This document shows, one piece after another, positions 53,334-61,026 of a stretch of DNA of 64,000 nucleotides. A program made the translations under genes and the position numbers. Every line of letters begins with the position of its first letter. Position 1 is the first letter of the stretch. Source of the stretch: Paenibacillus mucilaginosus 3016 (GTDB lineage: Bacteria > Bacillota > Bacilli > Paenibacillales > NBRC-103111); assembly GCF_000250655.1 (NCBI RefSeq), contig NC_016935.1, positions 2,126,001 to 2,190,000 of the forward strand, in the 5' to 3' direction. The notes under the pieces are model-generated. The model saw only the letters and a list, made by a program, of their open reading frames with translations. It ran no database searches and was not told the origin of the DNA.

Positions 53334-54836
53334 ATGGCGGAGTGTTCGCTGCCGCAGGCGTTTTTGTTACATATGAAGGAGCTGCTCGGGGAGGAGTACC
53401 CGGCCTTCGAGGCTTCCTACGGCGAGGACAGGCTGTATGGCCTGAGGGTGAATCCCCTGAAGATCTCGCCGGCCGCATTCCGGGAGCTGACGGAGTGGGA
53501 GCTGAAGCCGATCCCCTGGGCACCGGAGGGCTTCTACTACGAGGAGGGCGTACGCCCCGGCAAGCACCCGCACTACCACGCGGGCTTGTACTATATCCAG
53601 GAGCCCAGCGCGATGGCTCCGGTGGAGCTGCTGGATGTCCAGCCGGGGCACCGGGTGCTCGACCTGTGCGCCGCACCGGGAGGCAAGACCACCCAGCTGG
53701 CCGGCAAGCTGCAGGGCACCGGCCTCGTGGCGGCCAACGACATTCACTCCGAGCGGGTGAAGGCCCTCGTCAAGAACCTGGAGCTGAACGGGGTGCGGGA
53801 GGCGGTCGTGCTGAACGAGGACCCGGCGAAGCTGCAGGAAGCGTTCCGCGGATACTTCGACCGCATTCTCATCGACGCCCCGTGCTCCGGCGAGGGGATG
53901 TTCCGCAAGGAAGAAGAGATGGCCAAGGCCTGGCAGGAGGACTGGACGGAGAAGTACGCCTCGATGCAGCGCGTGCTGCTGCGGCAGGCCGCCGTCATGC
54001 TGAAGCCGGGAGGCCGCCTCGTCTATTCGACCTGCACGTTCTCCCCGGAGGAGAACGAACAGATTATCGCCGGGTTCCTGGACGAGCACCCGGACTTTGA
54101 GATCGCCCCGGCGCCGGAGCTGCCGGGCTTCGCCCCGGGCCGCCCGGACTGGGTCCCGGCCGGCAGCGCCCGCGCGGCCGAGACGGCCGGCGCCGCGCGC
54201 CTGTGGCCGCACCGCCTCGCGGGTGAAGGGCACTTCGCGGCCGCGCTGCGCCGCCGCGAAGCGCCGGAAGGCGCCGCCGCGCTGGCCGCGGAGCCTGCGC
54301 CGGAGGCCCGGCGCGCGGCCCGGCCTTCGGCGAAGCCGCAGCGGCGCGCCGCCGGCGGGCGCCCGGCCGCGAAAGCCGCGGCTGCGGCCGACCCGCGCGA
54401 GGCGCTGGCGCGCTTCGCGGGAGAGTCGCTGGCCGGCGAGCCCTACGGCAGCGCGGAGCTGGTCCTGCGCGGCGAGCACGTGTACGCCGCGCCGGCCGGC
54501 CTGCCGGTGCTGGACGGCATCCGCGTCGTCCGGCCCGGCTGGTACCTCGGCAGCGCGGCGAAGGGCCGCTTCGCGCCCTCGCATGCGCTGGCCATGGGGC
54601 TTCGCGCGGAGGAAGCGCTGCGCCGCGTGAATTTCACGGGCGGCGATCCGCGCGCGGTGCGCTACCTGAAGGGTGATACGCTCGAGCTGACGCCGGAGGA
54701 GCTGCTGCGCGCCCATGAGAACGTCCAGACCAAGGGGTATACGCTGGTCTGCATCGACGGCTATCCTGCCGGCTGGGCCAAGTGGCAGGACGGCCTGCTC
54801 AAGAATGAATATCCCGCCGGTTGGAGGTGGACCTAA
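53334..54836 (+). CDS. RsmF/NSUN-type rRNA cytosine-C5 methyltransferase (copy 1)
   Basis: 500 residues. N-terminal recognition part (PQAFLLHMKELLGEEYPAF), class I methyltransferase: SAM motif VLDLCAAPGGKTTQLAGKL, DAPCSGEGMFRK (motif IV Cys), YSTCTFSPEENEQI (motif VI Cys) and a C-terminal PUA-like domain (about 385-500, ending DGLLKNEYPAGWRWT). Between them a 70-residue Ala/Arg/Pro-rich linker (about 280-360) is coded by very GC-rich DNA. Likely methylates 16S or 23S rRNA. ATG 53334 is chosen; no strong ribosome binding site. A second homolog lies at 59030-60427. RsuA-type gene follows in 6 bp. Confidence 0.88.
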   Translation: MAECSLPQAFLLHMKELLGEEYPAFEASYGEDRLYGLRVNPLKISPAAFRELTEWELKPIPWAPEGFYYEEGVRPGKHPHYHAGLYYIQEPSAMAPVELLDVQPGHRVLDLCAAPGGKTTQLAGKLQGTGLVAANDIHSERVKALVKNLELNGVREAVVLNEDPAKLQEAFRGYFDRILIDAPCSGEGMFRKEEEMAKAWQEDWTEKYASMQRVLLRQAAVMLKPGGRLVYSTCTFSPEENEQIIAGFLDEHPDFEIAPAPELPGFAPGRPDWVPAGSARAAETAGAARLWPHRLAGEGHFAAALRRREAPEGAAALAAEPAPEARRAARPSAKPQRRAAGGRPAAKAAAAADPREALARFAGESLAGEPYGSAELVLRGEHVYAAPAGLPVLDGIRVVRPGWYLGSAAKGRFAPSHALAMGLRAEEALRRVNFTGGDPRAVRYLKGDTLELTPEELLRAHENVQTKGYTLVCIDGYPAGWAKWQDGLLKNEYPAGWRWT

Positions 54837-54842
54837 ACGAAG

Positions 54843-55583
54843 ATGAAATCGTCTATACGTCTTGATAAATTATTGGCCCACACGGGCTTCGGCACGCGCA
54901 GCCAGATCAAGCTGCTCGTGAAGGCCGGCTCCGTGACGGTCAACGGCAAGACCGCCAAGGACAGCGGCCAGCAGATCGTCCCCGAGCGAGATAACGTGCA
55001 GGTGGATGGGGAGACGGTACGCTACCGGGAGTTCGTGTACCTCATGCTGCATAAGCCGCCGGGCGTCGTATCGGCGACCGAGGATAACCGGGACCGGACG
55101 GTGCTGGACCTGCTTGACGAGGAATACGCCCATCTGGAGCTGTTCCCGGTGGGGCGGCTCGATAAGGATACGGAAGGGCTGCTGCTGCTGACCAATGACG
55201 GCAAGCTTTCGCACAATCTGCTGTCCCCCCGCAAGCATGTGCCCAAGACTTATTACGCGGATGTCGAGGGGGCCGTCGACGAGTCGGACATCGAGGCTTT
55301 TGCCCAAGGGGTCACCCTCGATGACGGGTATGTGACCATGCCTGCGGAGCTGCGGATCCTGCACAGAGGAGATCCGGCTGCAGGCGACCTGTCGCGGATC
55401 GAGCTAACGATCAGGGAAGGCAAATTCCATCAGGTGAAGCGGATGTTCCAGGCGGTAGGCAAACGGGTGGTCTACCTGAAGCGCCTGTCCATGGGGCCGC
55501 TGAAGCTGGATCCGCAGCTCCCGCTGGGCGAGGCCAGGGAGCTGACCGAAGAAGAGCTGGAGGGGCTCCGGCAGCACGGCTGA
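54843..55583 (+). CDS. 16S rRNA pseudouridine synthase, RsuA/YtzG type
   Basis: 246 residues. S4 domain (IRLDKLLAHTGFGTRSQIKLLVKAGSVTVNGKT, about 5-37) followed by the RluA-like catalytic part: LMLHKPPGVVSATEDNRDRTVLDLL and GRLDKDTEGLLLLTNDG, whose Asp is the nucleophile. It converts a uridine of rRNA to pseudouridine. ATG 54843 lies six bases after the rsmF stop, with GGAGG inside the end of that gene; co-transcribed. Confidence 0.93.
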   Translation: MKSSIRLDKLLAHTGFGTRSQIKLLVKAGSVTVNGKTAKDSGQQIVPERDNVQVDGETVRYREFVYLMLHKPPGVVSATEDNRDRTVLDLLDEEYAHLELFPVGRLDKDTEGLLLLTNDGKLSHNLLSPRKHVPKTYYADVEGAVDESDIEAFAQGVTLDDGYVTMPAELRILHRGDPAAGDLSRIELTIREGKFHQVKRMFQAVGKRVVYLKRLSMGPLKLDPQLPLGEARELTEEELEGLRQHG

Positions 55584-55618
55584 CCCCGATATAGAGAGAA
55601 GGAACGGAGTGGAGAGGC

Positions 55619-56440
55619 GTGAGCTATAGACTGATTGCTTTGGATGTGGACGGAACGCTGCTCAATGACAAGGACGAGCTGACGCAGCGCACGGCGCTGA
55701 CGATCCGGGAAGCCCACGAAGCCGGGGCGCGAATCGTGCTCTGTACCGGCCGGGGGCCGGCGAATGCGGTTCCCGTGCTTGATGAGCTTGGCCTGCAGGG
55801 TGTGCTCATCACCCACAACGGGGCGGCTACGGTAGAGTCGCCGGGACCGAAGCTACTGCATGAGTACAGCTATGATGTGAGACAGATCGAAGGGCTGATC
55901 GAGTACTGCCGGTCCCAGAGCATCCACTATGACGTCTGTACGGCGCTGGATATGTTCGTCGACCGGGTCGGCGAGGAAGCGGCCGGCATGTATGACAAGT
56001 TCGGTGTGGTCGTTCAGCGGGTCGAGGATGTGCTGGCGATGACGGCCCCGGTCGTCAAATGCACACTGTTCGGCTCCGGCGAGCAGCTGGATGCGGCCGA
56101 GAGCGAGCTGTCGCAGATCGGGCTGCCTCCGGGGATTCAGAGCATCCGCAGCGGCGCCCACTTCCTCGACATCATGGCGGAGGGGGTCTCCAAGGGCAGC
56201 GCCCTGCGCCAGCTAGCCGAGCTGTGGGACATTCCGGCTTCGGAGATTCTGGCGATAGGCAATTATTACAACGATATCGACATGATCACTTTCGCGGGCC
56301 TCGGGATTGCGGTTGCGAACTCGCCGGATGCGGTCAAAGCCGCCGCCGACGTCGTGGGGCTTTCCAACAATGAAGAGGGTGTGCACCATGCGGTGCAGCG
56401 TTATGTACTGGAAGCCGCCTCCGGGGCTGCGGGGCAATAG
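55619..56440 (+). CDS. Cof-type HAD-IIB hydrolase
   Basis: 273 residues. Motif I ALDVDGTLLN (nucleophile Asp9 or 10), motif II VLCTGRGPANA, motif III Lys in EGVSKGSALRQL, and motif IV AIGNYYNDIDMI. The usual GD of motif IV is GN here while the second Asp is kept. Cap type C2. Dephosphorylates small phospho-metabolites; substrate unknown. GTG start after GGAGAGGC. Third gene of the rsmF cluster, with a terminator after it. Confidence 0.9.
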   Translation: MSYRLIALDVDGTLLNDKDELTQRTALTIREAHEAGARIVLCTGRGPANAVPVLDELGLQGVLITHNGAATVESPGPKLLHEYSYDVRQIEGLIEYCRSQSIHYDVCTALDMFVDRVGEEAAGMYDKFGVVVQRVEDVLAMTAPVVKCTLFGSGEQLDAAESELSQIGLPPGIQSIRSGAHFLDIMAEGVSKGSALRQLAELWDIPASEILAIGNYYNDIDMITFAGLGIAVANSPDAVKAAADVVGLSNNEEGVHHAVQRYVLEAASGAAGQ

Positions 56441-56459
56441 ATAACCAGGTTCACAAGAA

Positions 56460-56499
56460 GAAGAGGAGCGTCCGGGTTTCGGGGACGCTCCTCTTCGTT
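56460..56499 (+). terminator. Terminator of the rsmF-rsuA-HAD cluster
   Basis: Perfect 14-bp stem GAAGAGGAGCGTCC / GGACGCTCCTCTTC with a nine-base loop; T-rich tail GTTTG weak. Confidence 0.8.
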
Positions 56500-56541
56500 T
56501 GGGACTGCCTTAAAGAAAGGGCGGGCCCGGGATATATGAGA

Positions 56542-56631
56542 TTAGACCAGCAGGGAGCGGGATACGATCACCAGCAGAATGAACAGAACCAGGATGACAC
56601 CTGTCGAAGTGAAACCAGTTGTGTGAGTCAT
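56542..56631 (-). CDS. YjcZ family sporulation peptide (second copy)
   Basis: 29 residues, MTHTTGFTSTG followed by the hydrophobic helix ILVLFILLVIVSRSLLV shared with the 21.4-kb copy after one Val. GGAGG nine bases before the ATG. The promoter (56747-56779) has the same -35 sequence and spacing as the first copy. Confidence 0.85.
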   Translation of the reverse strand: MTHTTGFTSTGVILVLFILLVIVSRSLLV

Positions 56632-56746
56632 TGCATAACTCCTCCTTACGTGTTGTGAGATCGAACCGGACCTCCATGTCGGCGGTGCTTGCTGCGCCTT
56701 CGCTGTATTTTTGCTTCCGTGCGGTGGGGAGGTTCGGTTTACATTA

Positions 56747-56779
56747 CAGCATATGCGGATATCCTGATTGGGTATAGAC
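56747..56779 (-). promoter_or_regulatory. Sigma-K-like promoter of the second yjcZ gene
   Basis: Minus strand GTCTATACC (56779-56771), 15 bp, then CATATGCTG (56755-56747); identical -35 and spacing to the promoter at 21532-21566. Confidence 0.5.
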
Positions 56780-56893
56780 ATCCGCCCGGCGCATAGAGTT
56801 TGGGCGGGTAAGGACATGCTAAGGCCGTAACAAAATGTGGTCAGGCATGCCATGATCTAGGAGCCGAAGCGGCAGATTGGGAGGGGAATGAGG

Positions 56894-57967
56894 ATGAATC
56901 ACGTGTGGATAAGACCGGATTTGAAAACAGCGGGCGGCGAGGTCAGCGACATCTTGTACAAGAACCGATATGTCGGTACACTCACTCTCGTATACCGGGA
57001 GTCGGACCGGATCGCAGGCTCCATCCAGCTGGAACAGGAAGTTCTCTCTGCCGAGGCTGCAGATGAAGTGTACGAGCATCTGCATGCCTATGTGCATTCC
57101 CTGGCTGCTGCACTGCGGGTTGACGAATGCGAAGTTATGGTGACGAACAGCTCCATTGACCATGTGATTGCGATGGAAGAGGAGGAGACGCTGGTCGGGG
57201 AACTCGAAGCGGTCGACGAGGACTTCGACTACGATACCGAGTGGATTGATACCGACACGCTTCTTGTGGACGACGACCCGTATGAGCGCGACGAGCTGAC
57301 CCTCGGTGACTTCGAGCTGGTACTGGTGGGCGAAGACGAGGATGCCGTGGAGTATCACATTTATGACGGGGACGAAGATTGGGTGGCTGAGGCTTTCCTG
57401 GAGATTGACGACCGGGAAGTGACCGGTACGGTGCACTGGCTGATCGAACCCGGGGATGATGCGCTGGATGCGGTGGCCGACCTCATCGTACTGGACTTCG
57501 ACGAGGACGAAATCGATACGTTCGTCATCCATATGCTCTACGACAACGAAGTCATCGAAACGATCGAGCTGACGCACGAGGATCTCCTGGATGAAGCTGA
57601 CGGGGATGACCTGCTGCTGCTGGATGAGGAATCGGACGAGGATGAGGATGCCGATGTTTACGAAGGGAACCGGGACTATACGATCGTTCTGGCCCGTGAT
57701 GACGGCGATGTGCTCACCTACGAGATTTACCAGCAGTCCCGCGGAGGCCTGCCGATCGGTACGGCTACGGTCGATATCAGCGAACGGCAGCTGACGGGGT
57801 TCATCGATTTCCGGGAGCCGGGCAACGCAACGGACCGGGAAGAGATTGCAGCCCTGCTGATGGAAGAGCTCGATAAGGAAAAAGACTACGAAGCGATCAA
57901 TCTGTCGATGATGCACCGCAGCCGGGTGATCGAAGAGGTGTTGTTCGAGACGGAGTCGTTCCATTAA
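56894..57967 (+). CDS. Acidic protein with three repeats of an unnamed domain
   Basis: 357 residues, very acidic (runs such as DEESDEDEDADV), soluble. Three copies of a ~90-residue alpha/beta unit can be lined up by eye: about 8-90, 135-230 and 255-350, each with an edge strand (VLVGEDEDAVEYHIYDG / IVLARDDGDVLTYEIYQQ), a hydrophobic strand ending in a TG..-turn (REVTGTVHWLIEPGDDAL / RQLTGFIDFREPGNATD) and a helix. The linkers hold most of the Asp and Glu. Starts at ATG 56894 after GGAGGGG; an ATG two codons earlier is too close. Family unknown. Confidence 0.8.
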   Translation: MNHVWIRPDLKTAGGEVSDILYKNRYVGTLTLVYRESDRIAGSIQLEQEVLSAEAADEVYEHLHAYVHSLAAALRVDECEVMVTNSSIDHVIAMEEEETLVGELEAVDEDFDYDTEWIDTDTLLVDDDPYERDELTLGDFELVLVGEDEDAVEYHIYDGDEDWVAEAFLEIDDREVTGTVHWLIEPGDDALDAVADLIVLDFDEDEIDTFVIHMLYDNEVIETIELTHEDLLDEADGDDLLLLDEESDEDEDADVYEGNRDYTIVLARDDGDVLTYEIYQQSRGGLPIGTATVDISERQLTGFIDFREPGNATDREEIAALLMEELDKEKDYEAINLSMMHRSRVIEEVLFETESFH

Positions 57968-58085
57968 CATACAGTTTCAGGCAGGGCGGGAACCGGAGGG
58001 TTTCCGCTCTTTGCTGTGTGGTGCGGGAGGATTAGAACGGGGGACTCCTACCTGCGAAGGTCATTACGCCAAAATGCCCACGGCA

Positions 58086-58112
58086 AAAAGGCGGGAGCAG
58101 CTCCCGCCTTCT
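58086..58112 (-). terminator. Terminator of csbD
   Basis: Palindrome AAGGCGGGA-gcagc-TCCCGCCTT (58088-58110) with five T on the minus strand. Confidence 0.85.
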
Positions 58113-58210
58113 GCATGCAGATATCCGTTCGCACGGACTTGAGAGCCGTCCGGCAGCTGCTGACCGCCCCGCAGCAGGAAGCGGGTTTGAGCGGATGGTT
58201 GGCCGCTCTG

Positions 58211-58429
58211 TCAACGGAGCGGGTCGCTGTCCGTCCAGCGGATCGACCATTCCTTGTATTCGCGCTCGATGTCTTCTCTGGCATGGCCGTAGCGTTCCTG
58301 CAGAATGCCGATTAAGCGGTCTTTCTCGCCGCTGATCTGCTCGAGATCGTCATCGGTCAGCTCGCCCCACTGCTTCTTGACTTCTCCCTTAATCTGGTTC
58401 CATTTGCCTTTCAGTACGGTGGTTTCCAT
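58211..58429 (-). CDS. csbD: CsbD family general stress protein
   Basis: 72 residues, helical, with the family opening LKGKWNQIKGEVKKQWGELTDDDLEQI and an acidic centre. CsbD is a sigma-B-controlled stress protein of unknown action. ATG start with GGGAGGGAA upstream. A sigma-B-type promoter is visible ahead of it. Confidence 0.92.
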   Translation of the reverse strand: METTVLKGKWNQIKGEVKKQWGELTDDDLEQISGEKDRLIGILQERYGHAREDIEREYKEWSIRWTDSDPLR

Positions 58430-58498
58430 GATGGTTCCCTCCCTGCATTCAGGTTCATTCCATTGGCTTGCCCAAGGGACAAGTCCATCATCTTAACC

Positions 58499-58524
58499 TT
58501 ACCCGGGGGTGCAGGGAATGAACC
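58499..58524 (-). promoter_or_regulatory. Sigma-B promoter of csbD
   Basis: GGTTCA (58524-58519), 14 bp, GGGTAA (58504-58499) on the minus strand, close to the general-stress consensus GTTTAA-N12-14-GGGWAW. Start of transcription expected near 58490. Confidence 0.65.
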
Positions 58525-58620
58525 GGCAGAGCGCGGCTTGCTGCTCCAGCGGGCGGCAGGCGGCAGGCAGGAGGGAGCCTGGGAGGACGTTAGGGTATTG
58601 CGCCTAGAGGGAAGAGTCAT

Positions 58621-58806
58621 TAACGGAACTCAGATGCGTTATGATTCATTCGCGAGGGGTTTTTCGAGCAATAACGGAACTGAGGTTCGCTATTTCATGG
58701 ATTGGGTCTCTTTCTTGTCAAAAGGAGACCCATAACGCATCTGAGTTCCGCTATGTGCCGGGAAATGGCGGGAAATAGTCGAATAAGGCATCCTGGTTCC
58801 TTTATT
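58621..58806. repeat. Cluster B of the dispersed ~24-bp hairpin repeat (four copies)
   Basis: Forward copies at 58621-58643 and 58671-58694 (TAACGGAACTCAGATGCG and ATAACGGAACTGAGG), inverted copies at 58732-58755 and 58783-58806. A perfect 7-bp hairpin (58704-58710 with 58725-58731) sits in the middle, making the whole block an imperfect ~185-bp palindrome. Arms of single copies (ATAACG/CGTTAT, AATARCG/CGYTATT) differ in compensating ways, so RNA or DNA structure seems conserved. Confidence 0.8.
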
Positions 58807-58862
58807 TCAACAGGACGGCCTTATCTGCTTCCTCCCGCGAAAACATGGCTCCAGCTACCGTC

Positions 58863-59002
58863 GGAGGCCCTGTGGGCAGTGGTTCCCGCAGCAGGCCGCC
58901 GGACAGCTTGCCCCAGCCTAGCGGGTATCCGTCGACGGTGACGAGCGTCCATCCGCTGCCGGGCGCTCCGCTTTGCAGCGCCTCGCCGCGCAGGCAGCGC
59001 TG
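58863..59002 (-). pseudogene. Duplicated 3' end of rsmF copy 2 (remnant)
   Basis: About 140 bp repeats 59038-59176 with few differences: 2 mismatches over the right-hand ~108 bp and several plus a 1-bp indel at the left end. In the matching frame it encodes the PUA-like C-terminus (VTVDGYPLGWGKLSGGLL) but continues into different residues after that, in place of KNHYPKGLRR. There is no start or upstream part of the gene, so it is a truncated duplicate. Confidence 0.75.
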
Positions 59003-59029
59003 AGCTGTCAGTCGTTCGCCTGCTTTTCC

Positions 59030-60427
59030 CTAACGGCGGAGGCCCTTTGGGTAGTGGTTCTTGAGCAGGCCGCCGGACAGCTTGCCCCAGCCTAGCGGGT
59101 ATCCGTCGACGGTGACGAGCGTCCATCCGCTGCCAGGCGCTCCGCTTTGCAGCGCCTCGCCGCGCAGGTAGCGCTGGACCTCTTCCCCTTCGGAGGAGAG
59201 GTCTGCCTGCAGCCGCACCTTGGCAGCCGGAGGCAGCGACAGGGCAAGGGCGTGGGCCGGTTCGACCCGGTTCTTCTTCACCTCGGCGAGGTGAAGGCCG
59301 GGACGCAGCACCTTCAGGCCCTGGAGCCAGCTGCTGTCAAAGGGGCAGCCGTCCGCCTGCGGCAGCCAGTAGAGCTGCTCGCCGAACAGCAGGGGCTCCC
59401 CGGAAGGCAGCCGGAAACCGCTGCCCTCCGGCGCCCAGGTCTCTGCGGCCCAGCGCTCGTAGAGCCGGACCGCTTCCTCCTCCGGCCGTACGGTGCCCCG
59501 CTTGCCCCGGGCCGCTGTCCGGCCTCTGACGGCAGGCGCTGCCGCTTCGTCACCGCCTGCCCCCGCCTCAGTAAGACGGAACACGGCGACGAAGTGGCCT
59601 TCGCCCCGGTGCAGGTGCGGCCAGATCCGCTCGGTCCGCTCGAGTTCAAGCCCCGGGCAGAGTTTCACGATCGCGTCAGCGGTGAGCTCGTTCTCCTGCT
59701 CGTTGAAGGTGCAGGTAGAGTAGGCCAGCCGCCCGCCCGGCTTCAGCATCCGCACCGCGTCCTGCAGAATATCGAGCTGGCGGGCGGCACACATCTCGAC
59801 GTGGGCCGGCGACCATTCGCCGACCGCATCCGGGTCCTTGCGGAACATGCCTTCCCCCGAGCAAGGGGCATCGACCATGATCCGGTCGAAAAAGCGGGGG
59901 AAGCGCGCCGCAAGCTGCGGCGGATTGCTGCTCACGACGACCGCGTTCGGGATGCCCATCCGCTCGATATTCTCGGCGAGGATTTTGGCCCGGGCGGGGT
60001 GGATCTCGTTGGAGATCAGCAGGCCCTGGCCGGCCAGCTTGCCTGCGATGTGCGTCGACTTGCCGCCGGGGGCGGCGGCAAGGTCGAGCACGATCTCGCC
60101 CGGCTGCGGATCCAACAGCTCCACGGCGGACATGGCGGAAGGCTCCTGGATATAGTACACGCCCGCCGCATGGTACGGGTGCCGGCCCGGTCTAGCGTCT
60201 TCCTCATAATAAAAGCCGGTGGGGCACCAGGGCACAGGCTCCAGCGCGAAGAGACGCTGCAGCTTTGGCAGCGCCCCAGGATCGCTATCATTTATTTTAC
60301 GCGGGTTGATTCGCAGGCCCTGCGTTCTCGGCTGACCGTAGCTGGCGAGGAACGCCTCAGCCTCGCCGCCGAGCTGCTTCCGCATTTGTTCGATATAGCT
60401 TGAAGGTAAGGTGGTCATTCGGTTCAC
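59030..60427 (-). CDS. RsmF/NSUN-type rRNA cytosine-C5 methyltransferase (copy 2)
   Basis: 465 residues. Same layout as copy 1: N-terminal part (LPSSYIEQMRKQLGGEAEAFL), SAM motif VLDLAAAPGGKSTHIAGKL, DAPCSGEGMFRKDPDAV with motif IV Cys, YSTCTFNEQENELT with motif VI Cys, and a C-terminal PUA-like domain ending SGGLLKNHYPKGLRR. The linker is shorter and less GC-extreme than that of copy 1. I keep GTG 60427 (GGGGAG four bases upstream); ATG 60418 is the alternative. Orientation is opposite to copy 1. Confidence 0.9.
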   Translation of the reverse strand: MNRMTTLPSSYIEQMRKQLGGEAEAFLASYGQPRTQGLRINPRKINDSDPGALPKLQRLFALEPVPWCPTGFYYEEDARPGRHPYHAAGVYYIQEPSAMSAVELLDPQPGEIVLDLAAAPGGKSTHIAGKLAGQGLLISNEIHPARAKILAENIERMGIPNAVVVSSNPPQLAARFPRFFDRIMVDAPCSGEGMFRKDPDAVGEWSPAHVEMCAARQLDILQDAVRMLKPGGRLAYSTCTFNEQENELTADAIVKLCPGLELERTERIWPHLHRGEGHFVAVFRLTEAGAGGDEAAAPAVRGRTAARGKRGTVRPEEEAVRLYERWAAETWAPEGSGFRLPSGEPLLFGEQLYWLPQADGCPFDSSWLQGLKVLRPGLHLAEVKKNRVEPAHALALSLPPAAKVRLQADLSSEGEEVQRYLRGEALQSGAPGSGWTLVTVDGYPLGWGKLSGGLLKNHYPKGLRR

Positions 60428-60496
60428 TTGGCTCCCCTGTCGTCACTTCGGCCGTGCGGACCCGCACGGTTCCTTTATTATACAAGTTTCACCTTA

Positions 60497-60526
60497 TTGT
60501 GAGAAGTCAACCGTACATGATATAAT
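60497..60526 (+). promoter_or_regulatory. Sigma-A promoter of queDEC
   Basis: TTGTGA (60497-60502), 18 bp, TATAAT (60521-60526). No preQ1 riboswitch was found in the short leader (about 25 nt). Confidence 0.65.
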
Positions 60527-60555
60527 GGATTGTCTTTTGGGAGAGGGGAGTTCTA

Positions 60556-61026
60556 ATGGAGTACGAAATTCCCAAGAAAGTGCAGATACTGGGAGAAGAT
60601 ATACAGCAAAGCCAGCTCAAATATCATGATCGGGAAGTGCTCGTCTCGAAGGAATTCACCTTCGACAGCGCTCACCATCTTCACTGCTATGAGGGCAAAT
60701 GCCAGAGCCTCCATGGCCATACGTATAAGCTGCAGGTCATCATGCGCGGCAAGGTGGACCACCGCGGGATTACGATCGATTTCGGCGATATCAAGCGGAT
60801 CGCCAAGGAACGGGTAATCGACAGGCTCGACCACCGCTACCTGAACGACGTGCTGCCTCCGATGAATACGACGGCGGAGAATATGGTTGTCTGGATGTAC
60901 GAGCAGCTGGCGGCTGCCCTGCGTGAGGAGAACCTGTATCCGGCGGTGCGCCTTGAAGAGGTGCGCCTGTGGGAGACGCCGACCTCGTTCGCAGCCGTCA
61001 CCGCCCGCCTGATGGGAGAGGAATGA
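60556..61026 (+). CDS. queD: 6-carboxy-5,6,7,8-tetrahydropterin synthase
   Basis: 156 residues. Zinc ligands in FDSAHHLHCYEGKCQSLHGHTY (His41, His53, His55) with catalytic Cys49 of the CxxxHGH motif. First step of queuosine precursor synthesis after GTP cyclohydrolase: converts dihydroneopterin triphosphate to 6-carboxytetrahydropterin. An N-terminal ~25-residue extension is unusual for the family. ATG 60556 after GAGAGGGGAG. Overlaps queE by 4 bp. Confidence 0.95.
   Translation: MEYEIPKKVQILGEDIQQSQLKYHDREVLVSKEFTFDSAHHLHCYEGKCQSLHGHTYKLQVIMRGKVDHRGITIDFGDIKRIAKERVIDRLDHRYLNDVLPPMNTTAENMVVWMYEQLAAALREENLYPAVRLEEVRLWETPTSFAAVTARLMGEE

Larger units (their letters stand above)
58430..59029. 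other. Gene-free region between csbD and rsmF copy 2
   Basis: About 600 bases carrying the csbD promoter, cluster B of the hairpin repeat (58621-58806) and the partial rsmF duplicate (58863-59002), each listed separately. Confidence 0.7.

Noticed and set aside
60428-60555. preQ1 riboswitch ahead of queD
   Set aside because: The leader after the TATAAT is only about 25 nt and no preQ1 aptamer consensus is visible.
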